From: Actinospica sp035493475
GTDB taxonomy: Bacteria; Actinomycetota; Actinomycetes; Streptomycetales; Catenulisporaceae
Assembly (NCBI GenBank): GCA_035493475.1
Contig: DATJIF010000035.1
Span: 15,929 to 79,928, forward strand
Length of the DNA: 64,000 nucleotides
Direction of reading: 5' to 3'
Part shown: positions 32,052-41,387 of the stretch, in pieces
Layout: each line of letters starts with the position of its first letter
Position numbering within the stretch: position 1 is the stretch's first letter
Notes under the pieces: model-generated
The model's database searches: none
What the model was told of the DNA's origin: nothing
Seen by the model: only the letters and a program-made list of their open reading frames with translations
Program-made: the position numbers and the translations under genes

Positions 32052-34301
32052 CTAGTGCCTGCCACCCGATTTCTTCGGCGCGGACGGGGCGTGCGGGGCC
32101 CGGCGCGTGCCCGGCGGCAGGACGGTGATCGGCGTGTGCCCCTTACCGAGGGCCGTGGGCGAGTTGCCGACCACCGGGGATCCGGTCGTCGGCTGGTCGG
32201 TCGGGAAGCCGGTCGGCGCGTTGAACGTGAGCACCGGCTGGTCCGCGAGCGCGCCGTTCATCGCCTGCTGCCAGATGGGAGCCGAGATCGTGGCGCCGAA
32301 GATCTGGCCCCCGTAGTACTGGCCGCCGACGCTCATGTTGCCCATGACCTCGCCCTTGCCGCCGCCGTCGACGAAGCCGGTCCACACGGCCGCCGCGAGC
32401 TGGGGCGTGTAGCCGTCGAACCACGTGTCCACGGAGCTGTCCGTGGTGCCCGTCTTGCCCGCCGACTCGCGTCCGGCAAGGCCGAGTCCGTCCGCCGTCG
32501 CGCCCTGCTGCGTCAGCACGCCCTGGAGCATCGACGTGAGCTCGTTCGCCGTGTTGCCGTCGAGGACCTGCTTGCACTGCTGCTTCTGGCCCGAGTACTG
32601 CTTGCCGCTCACGGCCGTCGCGCCGGTGATCACGTAGGGCACGCAGTAGACGCCCTGGGCGGCCACCGTCGCGTACGCGGCGGCCATCGCGACCGGCGTG
32701 ATCTGGTTCGTGCCGAGCGTGAACGACGCGTACTGGTCGAGCGGCTTGCCCTGGTCGAGGTCGTTGTCCTTCGTCACGCCCATCGACTCGGCGAGCTGCG
32801 CGGGCGCGCACAGGCCGGTCTGCGTCTCGAGCGTGAGGAAGTAGGTGTTGACGGAGTACCAGAAGGCCTGGTCCATCGGCACGACGTACGAGTTCTTGTC
32901 GTCGTTCGTGGGGTTGTAGCTGCCCGGCCAAGTGATCGAGTTGGTCCCGTCCACGCACGTGGCCAGGCGCGTCCCGCCCAGGCTGAGCGGGGAGACGGCG
33001 TTGACCGGCAGGCTCGGGTCGAAGCCCTGGTTGAGGGCGGCGAGACCGGTGAAGATCTTGAAGGAGGAGCCCGCCTGGTAGCCGAGCGTGCCGTTGTGCT
33101 GCGGGTCCGCCGAGAGGTTCACGAACGTCTGGCCGTGGCCGTTGCCCATCGGCCGGGACTGCGCCATCGCCTTGATCCGGCCGGTGCCGGGCTCGATCAT
33201 CACGATCGCCGAGGCGACCTTGTCGGTGGAGTACGTGTGCTGCGAGATCGCGGTCGCCGCCGAGGACTGCGCGGCCGGGTCCAGCGTCGTGCCGATCTTC
33301 AGGCCGCCCTGCTCCCACAGCGCCTGCCGCGCGGCGGGCGTCGCGCCGAACTCCGGGTCGCTGAGGAAGGTCTCGTACACGTAGTTGCAGTAGAACGCGG
33401 CGGACGTGCTGGCGGCGATGCAGCCGCTGTTCTCCGCGGTCGGCTTGAGGTCGAGCGGCGTCTTCGCGTACGCGGCGGCCTGCGCGGCCGTCAGATAGTG
33501 CAGCGCCGGGTCGGTCATCCGCTGCAGCACGACGTTGCGGCGGGCCAGCGCGTTCTGCGGATGGGTCAGCGGGTCGTAGTACGACGGGCTGTTGACGATC
33601 GCGGCCAGCAGCGCGGCCTGAGGCACGGTCAGCTTGTCGGCCGTCGTGGAGAAGTACCGCTGCGCCGCCGCCGCGACCCCGTACGAGCCGTTGCCGAAGT
33701 AGACGAGGTTCAGGTAGTTCTCGAGGATCTGCTCCTTGCTCATCGACCGCTCCACCGAGACGGCGTAACGCAGCTCGGTGACCTTGCGCGCGATCGTGTC
33801 GGCGACGGCCTGCTGCTGCCGCTCCCGGTTGGTGCCCGCCTCGAGCAGCAGCACGTTCTTCACGTACTGCTGCGCGATCGTCGAGCCGCCCTGCGTGTCG
33901 CCGCCGTTCGCGTCGTTGAAGAAGGCGCGCACGGTGCCGGTCAGGTCGATGCCGCCGTGCTGGTAGAAGCGCGAGTCCTCGATGGCGACCAGCGCGTCCG
34001 GCATGTTCGGGCTGATCTGCTTCATCGGCAGGACGACCCGGTTGCCGTAGTCGCCCCAGGTCTGCGCGATGGTCGAGCCGTCGGCCGCGAGGATCTGGGT
34101 GCGCTGCGGCAGCGCCGGGGTCTGGAAGTCGCTCGGCAGGTCCTCGAAGTGGTCGGACGCCGCCTTCACCACCAGGCTGGAGGAGCCGACCAGCGGCAGC
34201 ACGAACCCGGCGAGCAGCACGCCGGACAGCGCGCTGACGCCGAGGAAGACCCCGCACCGCCGCCAACGCCCCGAGGATCCCCGCTCCGTGCCCGTGACCA
34301 T
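32052..34301 (-). CDS. Class A penicillin-binding protein (transglycosylase/transpeptidase)
   Basis: 749 residues. Membrane anchor about 16-42. GT51 domain with catalytic Glu108 in EDSRFYQHGG and GGSTIAQQ (138-145). Transpeptidase domain with SSFK (nucleophile Ser412), SVN (483-485) and KTG (616-618). Pro/Thr/Gly-rich tail of about 60 residues. Polymerises and cross-links peptidoglycan outside the membrane. ATG at MVTGTERGSS chosen; the longer in-frame form would place charged sequence before the anchor. Several Cys residues in the extracytoplasmic part are unusual. Confidence 0.94.
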   Translation of the reverse strand: MVTGTERGSSGRWRRCGVFLGVSALSGVLLAGFVLPLVGSSSLVVKAASDHFEDLPSDFQTPALPQRTQILAADGSTIAQTWGDYGNRVVLPMKQISPNMPDALVAIEDSRFYQHGGIDLTGTVRAFFNDANGGDTQGGSTIAQQYVKNVLLLEAGTNRERQQQAVADTIARKVTELRYAVSVERSMSKEQILENYLNLVYFGNGSYGVAAAAQRYFSTTADKLTVPQAALLAAIVNSPSYYDPLTHPQNALARRNVVLQRMTDPALHYLTAAQAAAYAKTPLDLKPTAENSGCIAASTSAAFYCNYVYETFLSDPEFGATPAARQALWEQGGLKIGTTLDPAAQSSAATAISQHTYSTDKVASAIVMIEPGTGRIKAMAQSRPMGNGHGQTFVNLSADPQHNGTLGYQAGSSFKIFTGLAALNQGFDPSLPVNAVSPLSLGGTRLATCVDGTNSITWPGSYNPTNDDKNSYVVPMDQAFWYSVNTYFLTLETQTGLCAPAQLAESMGVTKDNDLDQGKPLDQYASFTLGTNQITPVAMAAAYATVAAQGVYCVPYVITGATAVSGKQYSGQKQQCKQVLDGNTANELTSMLQGVLTQQGATADGLGLAGRESAGKTGTTDSSVDTWFDGYTPQLAAAVWTGFVDGGGKGEVMGNMSVGGQYYGGQIFGATISAPIWQQAMNGALADQPVLTFNAPTGFPTDQPTTGSPVVGNSPTALGKGHTPITVLPPGTRRAPHAPSAPKKSGGRH

Positions 34302-34441
34302 GACAGGAAATGTAGTTACGGCCGCGGCCGAACCCGGGCAGCCCGGGCTCGCTCGGCGTTTCGCGGGCCGCCCCGGATTCCGCACGCGACACATGCGGCG
34401 GCGTACTGTCCCGCCACCCTGCTCGGTTTAGACTTCGCCGC

Positions 34442-35863
34442 ATGGGAAACGGGGCGCGCATGGACGCGAACGAACCTGCACCGACCCCGCTGGCGTGGGC
34501 CCCCGCGGCCCGGCATCGAGTCCTGATCATCGGCTCGGGATTCGGCGGCCTGTTCGCGGCGAAGGCGCTGCGCCGGGCGGAGGTGGACGTCACCGTGCTC
34601 GCCGGGACGCCGCACCACCTGTTCCAGCCGCTGCTCTACCAGGTCGCGACCGGGATCCTGTCGCAGGGCGAGATCGCCCCGGCCACCCGCGAGATCCTGC
34701 GCAGGCAGCGCAACGCCCGGGTGCTGCTCGGCACCGCGGTCGCCATCGACCCGGCCGCGCGCCGGGTGACCGCCCGCGCCCCCGGCCGTACGGCGCCGTA
34801 CTCGATCGGCTACGACAGCCTCATCGTGGCGACCGGAGCCAGCCAGTCGTACTTCGGGCACCCCGAGTTCGCCCAGCACGCGCCGGGCCTGAAGAGCATC
34901 GACGACGCCCTCGACCTGCGCGGACGCATCTTCGGCGCCTTCGAGCTGGCCGAACTCGAGGAGGACCCGGCGGCCCGGGCCCGGCGGCTGACGTTCGTCG
35001 TCGTGGGCGCGGGCGCCACCGGCGTGGAGATGGCCGGCCAGATCGCCGAACTCGCGCACCGCTCGCTCAAGGGCGAATTCCGCCGCATCGACCCCCGCAC
35101 GGCCCGGATCCTGCTGGTCGACGGCGTGGACGCGGTGCTGCCCAGCTTCGGCGCGTCGCTGTCCGAGCGCACGAAGCAGAAGCTGACCGAGCTCGGCATC
35201 GAGGTCCGGCTCGACACCATGGTCACCGACGTGGACGCGCGCAGCGTGACGCTCAAGCACAAGGACGGCAGCGAGGAACGCGTCGAGTCGATGGTGAAGG
35301 TGTGGGCGGCGGGCGTCGCCGCGTCCTCGTTCGCCGCCGAACTCGCCGCCGCCACCGACGCCCCGACCGACCGGGCCGGACGCATCCAGGTGCTGCCGGA
35401 CTGCACCGTGCCCGGCCACCCGGAGATCTTCGTCGTCGGCGACGTCATGACGCTCAACGACCTGCCCGGCGTCGCGCAGGTCGCCATCCAGACCGGCCAG
35501 TACGCCGCCGGACAGATCACCGCGCGGCTGCAGGGACACACCCCGAAGCCCGAGTTCCAGTACCACGACAAGGGTTCGCTGGCCACGATCGCCCGGTTCA
35601 GCGCCGTGGCCCACGTCGGCAAGATCCAGGCCACCGGACTGCCCGCCTGGCTGCTGTGGCTGTTCGTGCACCTGATGTACCTCGTCGGCTTCGAACAGCG
35701 CGTCACCACCCTGTTCCACTGGGCCGTCAGCTTCGCCGGAAAGGGCCGCGCCGAACGAGCCGTGACCGCGCGCCAGGTCTTCGGCAAGCCCGGCACCGCA
35801 GCCGACCGCGCCGCCCTGAGCGGCACCGCCGGCCGCTACACGCCGCGCGACGACGGGGCGTGA
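34442..35863 (+). CDS. ndh: Type II NADH dehydrogenase
   Basis: 473 residues. FAD motif GSGFGG (31-36), NAD motif GAGATGVEMAGQIAEL near 189, and the NDH-2 C-terminal part with two amphipathic membrane-contact helices (LPAWLLWLFVHLMYLVGF then RVTTLFHWAVSF). Transfers electrons from NADH to menaquinone without proton pumping. Divergent from the PBP gene. Stand-alone. Confidence 0.93.
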   Translation: MGNGARMDANEPAPTPLAWAPAARHRVLIIGSGFGGLFAAKALRRAEVDVTVLAGTPHHLFQPLLYQVATGILSQGEIAPATREILRRQRNARVLLGTAVAIDPAARRVTARAPGRTAPYSIGYDSLIVATGASQSYFGHPEFAQHAPGLKSIDDALDLRGRIFGAFELAELEEDPAARARRLTFVVVGAGATGVEMAGQIAELAHRSLKGEFRRIDPRTARILLVDGVDAVLPSFGASLSERTKQKLTELGIEVRLDTMVTDVDARSVTLKHKDGSEERVESMVKVWAAGVAASSFAAELAAATDAPTDRAGRIQVLPDCTVPGHPEIFVVGDVMTLNDLPGVAQVAIQTGQYAAGQITARLQGHTPKPEFQYHDKGSLATIARFSAVAHVGKIQATGLPAWLLWLFVHLMYLVGFEQRVTTLFHWAVSFAGKGRAERAVTARQVFGKPGTAADRAALSGTAGRYTPRDDGA

Positions 35864-35930
35864 GGCGCGGCCCCGTACCAGTCCCGCGCGCGTCTGCTGG
35901 GACGCTCGACCGGCTGGTAACTTCAGTTGT

Positions 35931-35972
35931 GCATCGACAGGTACGCATCGACGGGTAGCAATCGATGGGTAA
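35931..35972. repeat. Three tandem 14-bp repeats upstream of response regulator
   Basis: GCATCGACAGGTAC, GCATCGACGGGTAG and CAATCGATGGGTAA follow one another without spacers. They lie 39-80 nt before the TTG start, a position suited to cooperative regulator binding. The repeated GGGTA also resembles a SigB -10. Confidence 0.7.
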
Positions 35973-36010
35973 CCAGCGGCGTTCACCCCACGCACAGCAG
36001 GAGGACCGGC

Positions 36011-37246
36011 TTGAGCGCCGCACCCCAGCACGACCGCCTCGCCGCGCTGCTCGCCGCGATGCGCGCCTTCCGGGCCGGCGACACCGACGTCCGCGCACCC
36101 CGCGACGCCGCCCCCGGCGAGTCCGCCATCGTCGCCGAACTCTGCACCCTCTTCGACGCGATCGCCGACCACACGCAGGCCCTGGAGCAGGAGGTGGCAC
36201 GGCTGAGAGGCGAGTCCGCGCCGGAGCTGAACGATCCCGCCGACGCCGCCAGCGTCACCGACTCTTCCGCCGACTCCGCCGACTCCGCCACCGAATCCTC
36301 CGCCAACGCCGAATCCTCCCGCGACACCGCCGCTGACTCTGACGTCGAGCTCCCCGTCATCCCCATCGAACCGGACCGCGACGGCGCCCCCGCCATCCTC
36401 GTCGTCGAGGCGGATTCCGGGAGCGAGAACGACCCCGACGATCCCGGTCCCGGCGCCGATTCACCCATGCGGGACGCGGCGCAGACAGCCCTGCGCGGAC
36501 TCGGCGGCGTCTGGGACCAGGCTGCCGTGGTCCGCGTCGACTCCGCCGCGTCCGTGCACGACGCCGCCGCCCGCCACCGCGTCGTCAGCGCCCTGATCGA
36601 CGCGCGCGGACCGCTCGACCTGCTGAACTCCGTCCTCGACGCGCTCGACGCCGCCGTCCCCGGCGTGCCGCTGCTCTGCTTCGCCCCGGACGGCGACCCC
36701 ACCGCGTACGACCAGGCCACCGTCGTCACCCGCGGCCGCACCCGGGCCGAGGTCGTCCGCTCCAGCACGCAGGCCGTCGAACGCCTCACCCTGCACTGGC
36801 TGACCCAGGCCCCCGTCGCCCCCGACCCGCTCGCCGAGCCCGCCGACTCCGGCTACGGCCAGATCCGCTTCGAGGGCGAGAAGGTACTCGTCGTGGACGA
36901 CGACGTGCGCAACGTCTTCGCCATGGTCAGCGCGCTGGAACTGTACGGCCTGACCGCGCTGACCGCCGACAACGGCCCCGAGGGCATCGAACTGCTGGTG
37001 CGCAACCCCGATATCGGCGTCGTGCTGATGGACCTGATGATGCCCGGCCTCGACGGCTACGCCACCACCGCGCGCATCCGCTCGTACCCCGAGTTCGCCG
37101 ACCTGCCGATCATCGCCGTCACCGCCCGCGCCGCCCCCGGCGACCGCGACCGCAGTCTGGCCGCCGGGACGAACGAGCACGTCACCAAGCCCGTCGAGAT
37201 CGATCAGCTGCTCGCCCTGATCAGACGGCTGATCAAGCGGACGTGA
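36011..37246 (+). CDS. Orphan response regulator with HAMP-like N-terminus
   Basis: 411 residues. About 1-65 looks like a HAMP/coiled-coil piece (LLAAMRAFRAGDTDVRAP ... LEQEVARL), about 70-150 is acidic Ser/Asp/Ala-rich linker, 155-285 a degenerate receiver-like region, and about 290-411 a canonical receiver (VLVVDDD, phospho-acceptor Asp341 in LMDLMMPG, switch Thr in VTAR, Lys in TKPVE). Resembles the tail of a giant hybrid kinase lacking the kinase domain. TTG start inferred from AGGAGG 6 nt upstream. Partner unknown. Confidence 0.75.
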   Translation: MSAAPQHDRLAALLAAMRAFRAGDTDVRAPRDAAPGESAIVAELCTLFDAIADHTQALEQEVARLRGESAPELNDPADAASVTDSSADSADSATESSANAESSRDTAADSDVELPVIPIEPDRDGAPAILVVEADSGSENDPDDPGPGADSPMRDAAQTALRGLGGVWDQAAVVRVDSAASVHDAAARHRVVSALIDARGPLDLLNSVLDALDAAVPGVPLLCFAPDGDPTAYDQATVVTRGRTRAEVVRSSTQAVERLTLHWLTQAPVAPDPLAEPADSGYGQIRFEGEKVLVVDDDVRNVFAMVSALELYGLTALTADNGPEGIELLVRNPDIGVVLMDLMMPGLDGYATTARIRSYPEFADLPIIAVTARAAPGDRDRSLAAGTNEHVTKPVEIDQLLALIRRLIKRT

Positions 37247-38108
37247 CCGGAGCCCCGTCGCTCGGAACCTCGTCGCTCGGGACCTCGTCGCTCGGAGCCT
37301 CATCGTCGGCCAACGCGGCCAGGAACGCAGGACGCTGATCCACCAGCCAGTCCTGCGTCCGGTCCCAGAAGGCCCACCCGCCATTGCTCTTGAACGCCTT
37401 CACGAACGGCGCGTCCCCGGCCTCGAGCCGCGCCGCGAAGTCCGCCCGCTCGACCGCCGTGACCTCCTCGATCACACCCGGCAGCGCGGCCCGATCCTCC
37501 GCCGACATCCCGTACCCGTCCGCCAGGATCCGCAGCCGGCGCACGGAGTCGAGACCGACGTACGGCGGGAACTGCGCTGCCGTCTCGGGATCCAGCATCG
37601 GCACCCAGTACCGCGCGGCCATCGCCACATCCCACAGCGGCCGCCCCGGCGCCGCCATGTCGAAGTCGATCAGCCCGAACGCCTCCCCGTCCCGGAACAC
37701 GACGTTCTCCACGCACGCGTCACCGTGGCACACCATCGTCCCGCCCTGCGGATCCGCGAACCCCATCGCCCACGCCACCCCCTCCTCGACCGGAACCGCC
37801 GAGGCCGCCGCGTGGAACCGCCGCAGCATCGCCCCCACCGAAGCCAACGCCGCCTCGCTCATCGACCAGGCCGGATACGGCATCAGCGCAACGTCCCCCG
37901 CCACGAACGTGAGCTGCTCACGCCCGTCCGCGAGCCCCACAGGCTCCGGCGCCCCGTCGAACCCCTGCTCCCGCAACGCCCCCAAGAACCGATGAATCGC
38001 CGCCGCATGCCCCTGCGCAGGCCGATGCACCACATCCCCGCGTCGAAACACCGCCCCCGGATTCATCATCCCGCCACTGAGCACCTCATCCAGCACCTCA
38101 TCGTCCAC
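37233..38108 (-). CDS. APH-family phosphotransferase with repetitive C-terminus
   Basis: 291 residues. Catalytic loop VCHGDACVENVVF and LIDFDMA identify the phosphotransferase fold; substrate unknown. The C-terminal end carries SDEVP repeats (three 15-bp DNA units at 37251-37300) and overlaps the convergent response-regulator gene by 14 nt. GTG start chosen at VDDEVLDEVLSGG; upstream in-frame sequence belongs to the neighbouring gap. Confidence 0.8.
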   Translation of the reverse strand: MDDEVLDEVLSGGMMNPGAVFRRGDVVHRPAQGHAAAIHRFLGALREQGFDGAPEPVGLADGREQLTFVAGDVALMPYPAWSMSEAALASVGAMLRRFHAAASAVPVEEGVAWAMGFADPQGGTMVCHGDACVENVVFRDGEAFGLIDFDMAAPGRPLWDVAMAARYWVPMLDPETAAQFPPYVGLDSVRRLRILADGYGMSAEDRAALPGVIEEVTAVERADFAARLEAGDAPFVKAFKSNGGWAFWDRTQDWLVDQRPAFLAALADDEAPSDEVPSDEVPSDGAPVTSA

Positions 38109-38325
38109 GGCGATCAGCCTAACCGAGCCCAGGCGGTCAGTGATCGCAGCAGCGCTCGAGATCAGGCTCCGGCTGCGAGAAGGATGAAAACCGCTGCGGA
38201 CGCGGTGGTCGACGGCATGGGAACAAGGGCAGGGCTCAGCGACGCCTGCGCATGGTGTCGTCTCGACCTGTGCCGTCTCTAGAACATGCGCCCGACGGTA
38301 TGTATGACGTGGCCGGAATGCGTTC

Positions 38326-38916
38326 TCAGACGTCGCGGACGCGAGCGTGCAGGTGCATGTCATGCCGCCCGTCATCATGCAGCCCGGCGCTGCGCATCGT
38401 GCCCTCCAGCAGAAAGCCGGACTTGATGGCGACTCGACAGGAGGCATTGTTCTGCGTCGAGTGATCCAGGTGCAGGCGGTAGAAGCCAATCTCGTCCAAG
38501 GCCCAGGCACTGAGCGTGGAGAGGGCATGCGTGGCAACGCCCGCACCGCGTGCCGCGGGCAACACCCAATACCCGATGCCTGCGATGCCCTCGTCTAAGT
38601 TCACGCTGCCCAAAGCAATCCGGCCAAGCACCTCGCCACCGTCGCGCGCGATCGCCCAGTGCCCGCCCTTATCCCCCTGCCAGTCCTGCTGATACCGCTC
38701 GAACCACTCCCGGACCCGCTCCTCGGACGCCGGACGACGCGTATGCCACCGGCGAGTCTCCGCATCCTGGTAAGCCGACAGGAACACCGGCGCGTCAGCC
38801 GACTCCCAGGGGCGAAGGATCAGCCCCGCTCCGATCGGCAGCACCGGCTGAGGGGAACGTGCGAACGTACCGGGCTGAAGGACGGGCGGCGTCGACAGGT
38901 CGCGGGTCATGGCCAA
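38326..38916 (-). CDS. GNAT N-acetyltransferase
   Basis: 196 residues. RimJ/RimL-type GNAT: LRPWESADAPVFLSAYQDAETRRW, the acetyl-CoA loop VLPAARGAGVATHAL, and the C-terminal LHLDHSTQNNASCRVAIKSGF. Acetylates a protein N-terminus or small amine; target unknown. ATG at 38916, with a second ATG two codons later. Confidence 0.88.
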   Translation of the reverse strand: MAMTRDLSTPPVLQPGTFARSPQPVLPIGAGLILRPWESADAPVFLSAYQDAETRRWHTRRPASEERVREWFERYQQDWQGDKGGHWAIARDGGEVLGRIALGSVNLDEGIAGIGYWVLPAARGAGVATHALSTLSAWALDEIGFYRLHLDHSTQNNASCRVAIKSGFLLEGTMRSAGLHDDGRHDMHLHARVRDV

Positions 38917-38967
38917 TGATCACCCGATGGTCACCGCGCTCGTCAAGGTCCCGCGGGCTCCTGCTGT

Positions 38968-39100
38968 GTAGCGGGCCGAAGGCTTGGGGCGGGTGGGCGG
39001 GCTAAGTAGTAAGTAATCGCCCCGGACGTAACCGCTGCCACGAAGCGAGGTACGAGCGCAGTGGCGGCGGCGTAGGTAGGGGCGAACACGGAACCGCAGG
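38968..39100. repeat. Modular intergenic repeat, copy D
   Basis: Contains GTAGCGGGCCGAAGGCTTGG, GGCGGGTGGGCGGG, and the hairpin CCGCTGCCAC (39032-39041) / GTGGCGGCGG (39061-39070), which pairs with one T-G wobble. Framed by CGGACGTA and CGTAGGTAGGGGCGAACACG. Lies between the GNAT start and the 3' end of the PP2C gene. Confidence 0.88.
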
Positions 39101-39172
39101 CCGCCGACGAAAACCGGCTCCCAGCGCGAGCCGGGCGCCGCTTTATTGTCACTGTCGCGGAGCGGCGATTTC

Positions 39173-40795
39173 CTAGCCGAAGCGGACGGCCAGGAGGCAG
39201 GCGTCGTCGTCGGTGTCGGAGCGGACGTGGTGGAGGATGCGGTCGGCGTAGGCCTCTAGGTCTTGGGTGGGTTGGGCGGCGTGGTCGAGGAGGCTTGCGA
39301 TGTTGTCCTCGGGGGCGCGGCGGCGGCGTTCGATGAGGCCGTCGGTGTAGAGGAGGAGGACGTCGCCGGGTTCGATGCGGTATTCGGCCTCGTCGAAGGC
39401 GCCGTCGGGGTCCACGCCGAGCATGGCGCCTTGGGGCTTGGGGACGGGGGTGGCGCGGCCGTGGCGGACTAGGACGGGGTTGGGGTGGCCCGCGCTGGCC
39501 AGGGTGAGGCGGCGTAGGGCGGGGTCGTAGACGGCGCAGCAGGCGCTGGCGATGGTGAATTCGGGGAGCTCGAAGGTGAGCTTGTTGAGCCAGTAGAGCA
39601 GGCGGGCACTTCCGGCGCCGGTCACGGAGAGGCCGTGCAGGGCGTGGTAGAGCCTGGCCATCGCGGTGGCGGCGGGGAAGCCGTGTCCGGCCACGTCGCC
39701 CACGTGCATCAGGAGTCTGCCGTCGGCTAGGCGGGTCACGCCGTACCAGTCGCCGCCCACTCCGGCCGCGGCGCTGGCGGGGCGGTAGCGGGTGGCGAGT
39801 TCGATGCCGGGCAGCGCGTCGGGGGCCTGGCCGGTGGGCATGATGACCTGCTGCAGCAGTCCGGCGAGCTGGCGTTCGGAGTCGGCGCGGCTGCGGCGGG
39901 CGGCGAGCTGGACCTGGGCGATCTCCAGCGCGGTCTGGGTGCGGCGGCGGTCGGTCACGTCCTGGACCGAGCCGTAGACGCGCACCACGTCGCGTCCGTC
40001 GCGGCCGTCGCCCGCCGCGTCGCACGCGGGTTCGCCGCCGAATCTGATGTGCCGGACGCCGCCCGCGGGTTGCAGCACCCTGACCTCGACGTGGCCCGGT
40101 CGCGCGTCGCGGATCAGGGCCTTGAGGAACGCGTCGTGCTCGGCGGCGTCGTCCTGGTGCACGAGGTAGGGCGGCTGATCGGCGGGTAGCGGGCCGGGAA
40201 CCACGCCGGCTCCGAGGACGGCTAGGGCCTGCGCGTACCAGTAGACGGTCCCGGCGCGCACGTCCCATTCCCATGGCCCGGTGCCGGCCAGCCGGTGCAG
40301 CTTCTCCTCCCAGGCCGGGTCGGTGCCCGCGGTGCCGCGGTTCGGGCGCAGGGTGACGAGCAGCAGGCCGGGTTCCATCCGCACCGCGCCGACGGAGACG
40401 CTGCGCGGCCTTACTCTGCCTCCGGGTTCTGATTCGTCGTCGTATCCGTGTTCGTGGATACGCAGCGGGGTTCCGGTCTCCAGCACCTCGCGCAGCGCGT
40501 CGAGCAGGCCGGAGGCTCGCGCCCACGGCATCAGTTCGGTCAGCGTGCGGCCCGGCAGGCGGCGTTCGTCGGGGGCGGGGACGAGCAGGTCGGCGGCGGC
40601 GATGTTCGCGGACGCCACTTCCAGTTCCCGGCTTTCGGTATCCGAGAACCTGACGAGCAGGGAGGGCTCGAAGGAGGTGTCGAGCATGCGGGTGAGGACG
40701 TTCGCGGTCACCGGGCGGTCGGCCGTCTCCCGTCCCGCCTCCGGTCCCGTTCCCTGCGCGGGTACGCTGTTCGCCGCCTTCGCGGACCGGTTCAT
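39173..40795 (-). CDS. PAS-containing SpoIIE/RsbU-type PP2C phosphatase
   Basis: 540 residues. Two PAS-like regions about 30-150 and 165-285 (ending VQDVTDRRR), then the PP2C domain 320-540 with GGDWYGV and GDVAGHG metal sites and DDDACLLAVR. Dephosphorylates STAS antagonists to free the sigma factor. Its ATG overlaps the stop of the upstream anti-sigma-like gene (ATGA), linking it to the SigB locus. Operon order is STAS - kinase-like - phosphatase. Confidence 0.93.
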   Translation of the reverse strand: MNRSAKAANSVPAQGTGPEAGRETADRPVTANVLTRMLDTSFEPSLLVRFSDTESRELEVASANIAAADLLVPAPDERRLPGRTLTELMPWARASGLLDALREVLETGTPLRIHEHGYDDESEPGGRVRPRSVSVGAVRMEPGLLLVTLRPNRGTAGTDPAWEEKLHRLAGTGPWEWDVRAGTVYWYAQALAVLGAGVVPGPLPADQPPYLVHQDDAAEHDAFLKALIRDARPGHVEVRVLQPAGGVRHIRFGGEPACDAAGDGRDGRDVVRVYGSVQDVTDRRRTQTALEIAQVQLAARRSRADSERQLAGLLQQVIMPTGQAPDALPGIELATRYRPASAAAGVGGDWYGVTRLADGRLLMHVGDVAGHGFPAATAMARLYHALHGLSVTGAGSARLLYWLNKLTFELPEFTIASACCAVYDPALRRLTLASAGHPNPVLVRHGRATPVPKPQGAMLGVDPDGAFDEAEYRIEPGDVLLLYTDGLIERRRRAPEDNIASLLDHAAQPTQDLEAYADRILHHVRSDTDDDACLLAVRFG

Positions 40796-41301
40796 GACGT
40801 CCGCGGCCGCTCGAAACGCTTGGTCAGGGTGACGGTGCCGAAGCCGTCCTGCCGCTCCCAGGCCAGGCCGTCCACCAGGGCGCCGAGCATGATCCAGCCG
40901 ATGCCGTCGGTGTCGGGGGCGAATCCGGGCGGGACCGGCGCGCGTACGGTGACCCGCAGTTCGTCCCGGTACGCGGCGAAGCGGCAGGCGAGTCCGATGG
41001 CGCCGCCGTCCGGGAATGCCGGGTGCAGCAGGAACAGCGCGCAGGCCTCGTCCACGGCCAGCCGCAGGTCGGTCACGTCGGTGATGCCGAGGTGCAGCAC
41101 GGCGCCGAGGTGCACGGCGGCGGAGCGGGCGAGCACGACGAACAGGCGGTCGGCCGGGATCTCGATGAAGACCTCGGACTCGGGCAGCAGCGCCGCGTCA
41201 TCCTGGTCGGGCTTCTCCGGGGCCTGCGCCGCCCCCGCCGCGCGCGGCCCGTCGGATCCGGCGAATCCCGCGTCCTCGTCGCCCGTCGTCTCGTCCCGCA
41301 T
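40792..41301 (-). CDS. Anti-sigma/HATPase-like protein with degenerate N-box
   Basis: 169 residues. Acidic N-terminus 1-45, then an RsbW/SpoIIAB-like GHKL fold: VDEACALFLL is the N-box, keeping Glu85 but with Leu89 where Asn normally binds Mg-ATP, and DGIGWIMLGALVD stands for the G2 box. Likely binds a sigma factor or STAS protein; kinase activity is doubtful. GGGAG 9 nt before the ATG. Located between STAS and phosphatase genes. Confidence 0.82.
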   Translation of the reverse strand: MRDETTGDEDAGFAGSDGPRAAGAAQAPEKPDQDDAALLPESEVFIEIPADRLFVVLARSAAVHLGAVLHLGITDVTDLRLAVDEACALFLLHPAFPDGGAIGLACRFAAYRDELRVTVRAPVPPGFAPDTDGIGWIMLGALVDGLAWERQDGFGTVTLTKRFERPRTS

Positions 41302-41387
41302 CGGTCGGCTCCCACTCCCGTCTCGAGTCACCTGCCCAGAGCGCGGCGGCGCCGCACCAGCCAGCCCATACCCTCTCGCCGGGTCCG

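Noticed and set aside
32055..34526. Long open frame (823 codons) antisense to the class A PBP
   Set aside because: Arises from GC-rich third positions of the real gene; protein is Arg/Val/Gly-rich with no domain, while the opposite strand encodes all PBP motifs.
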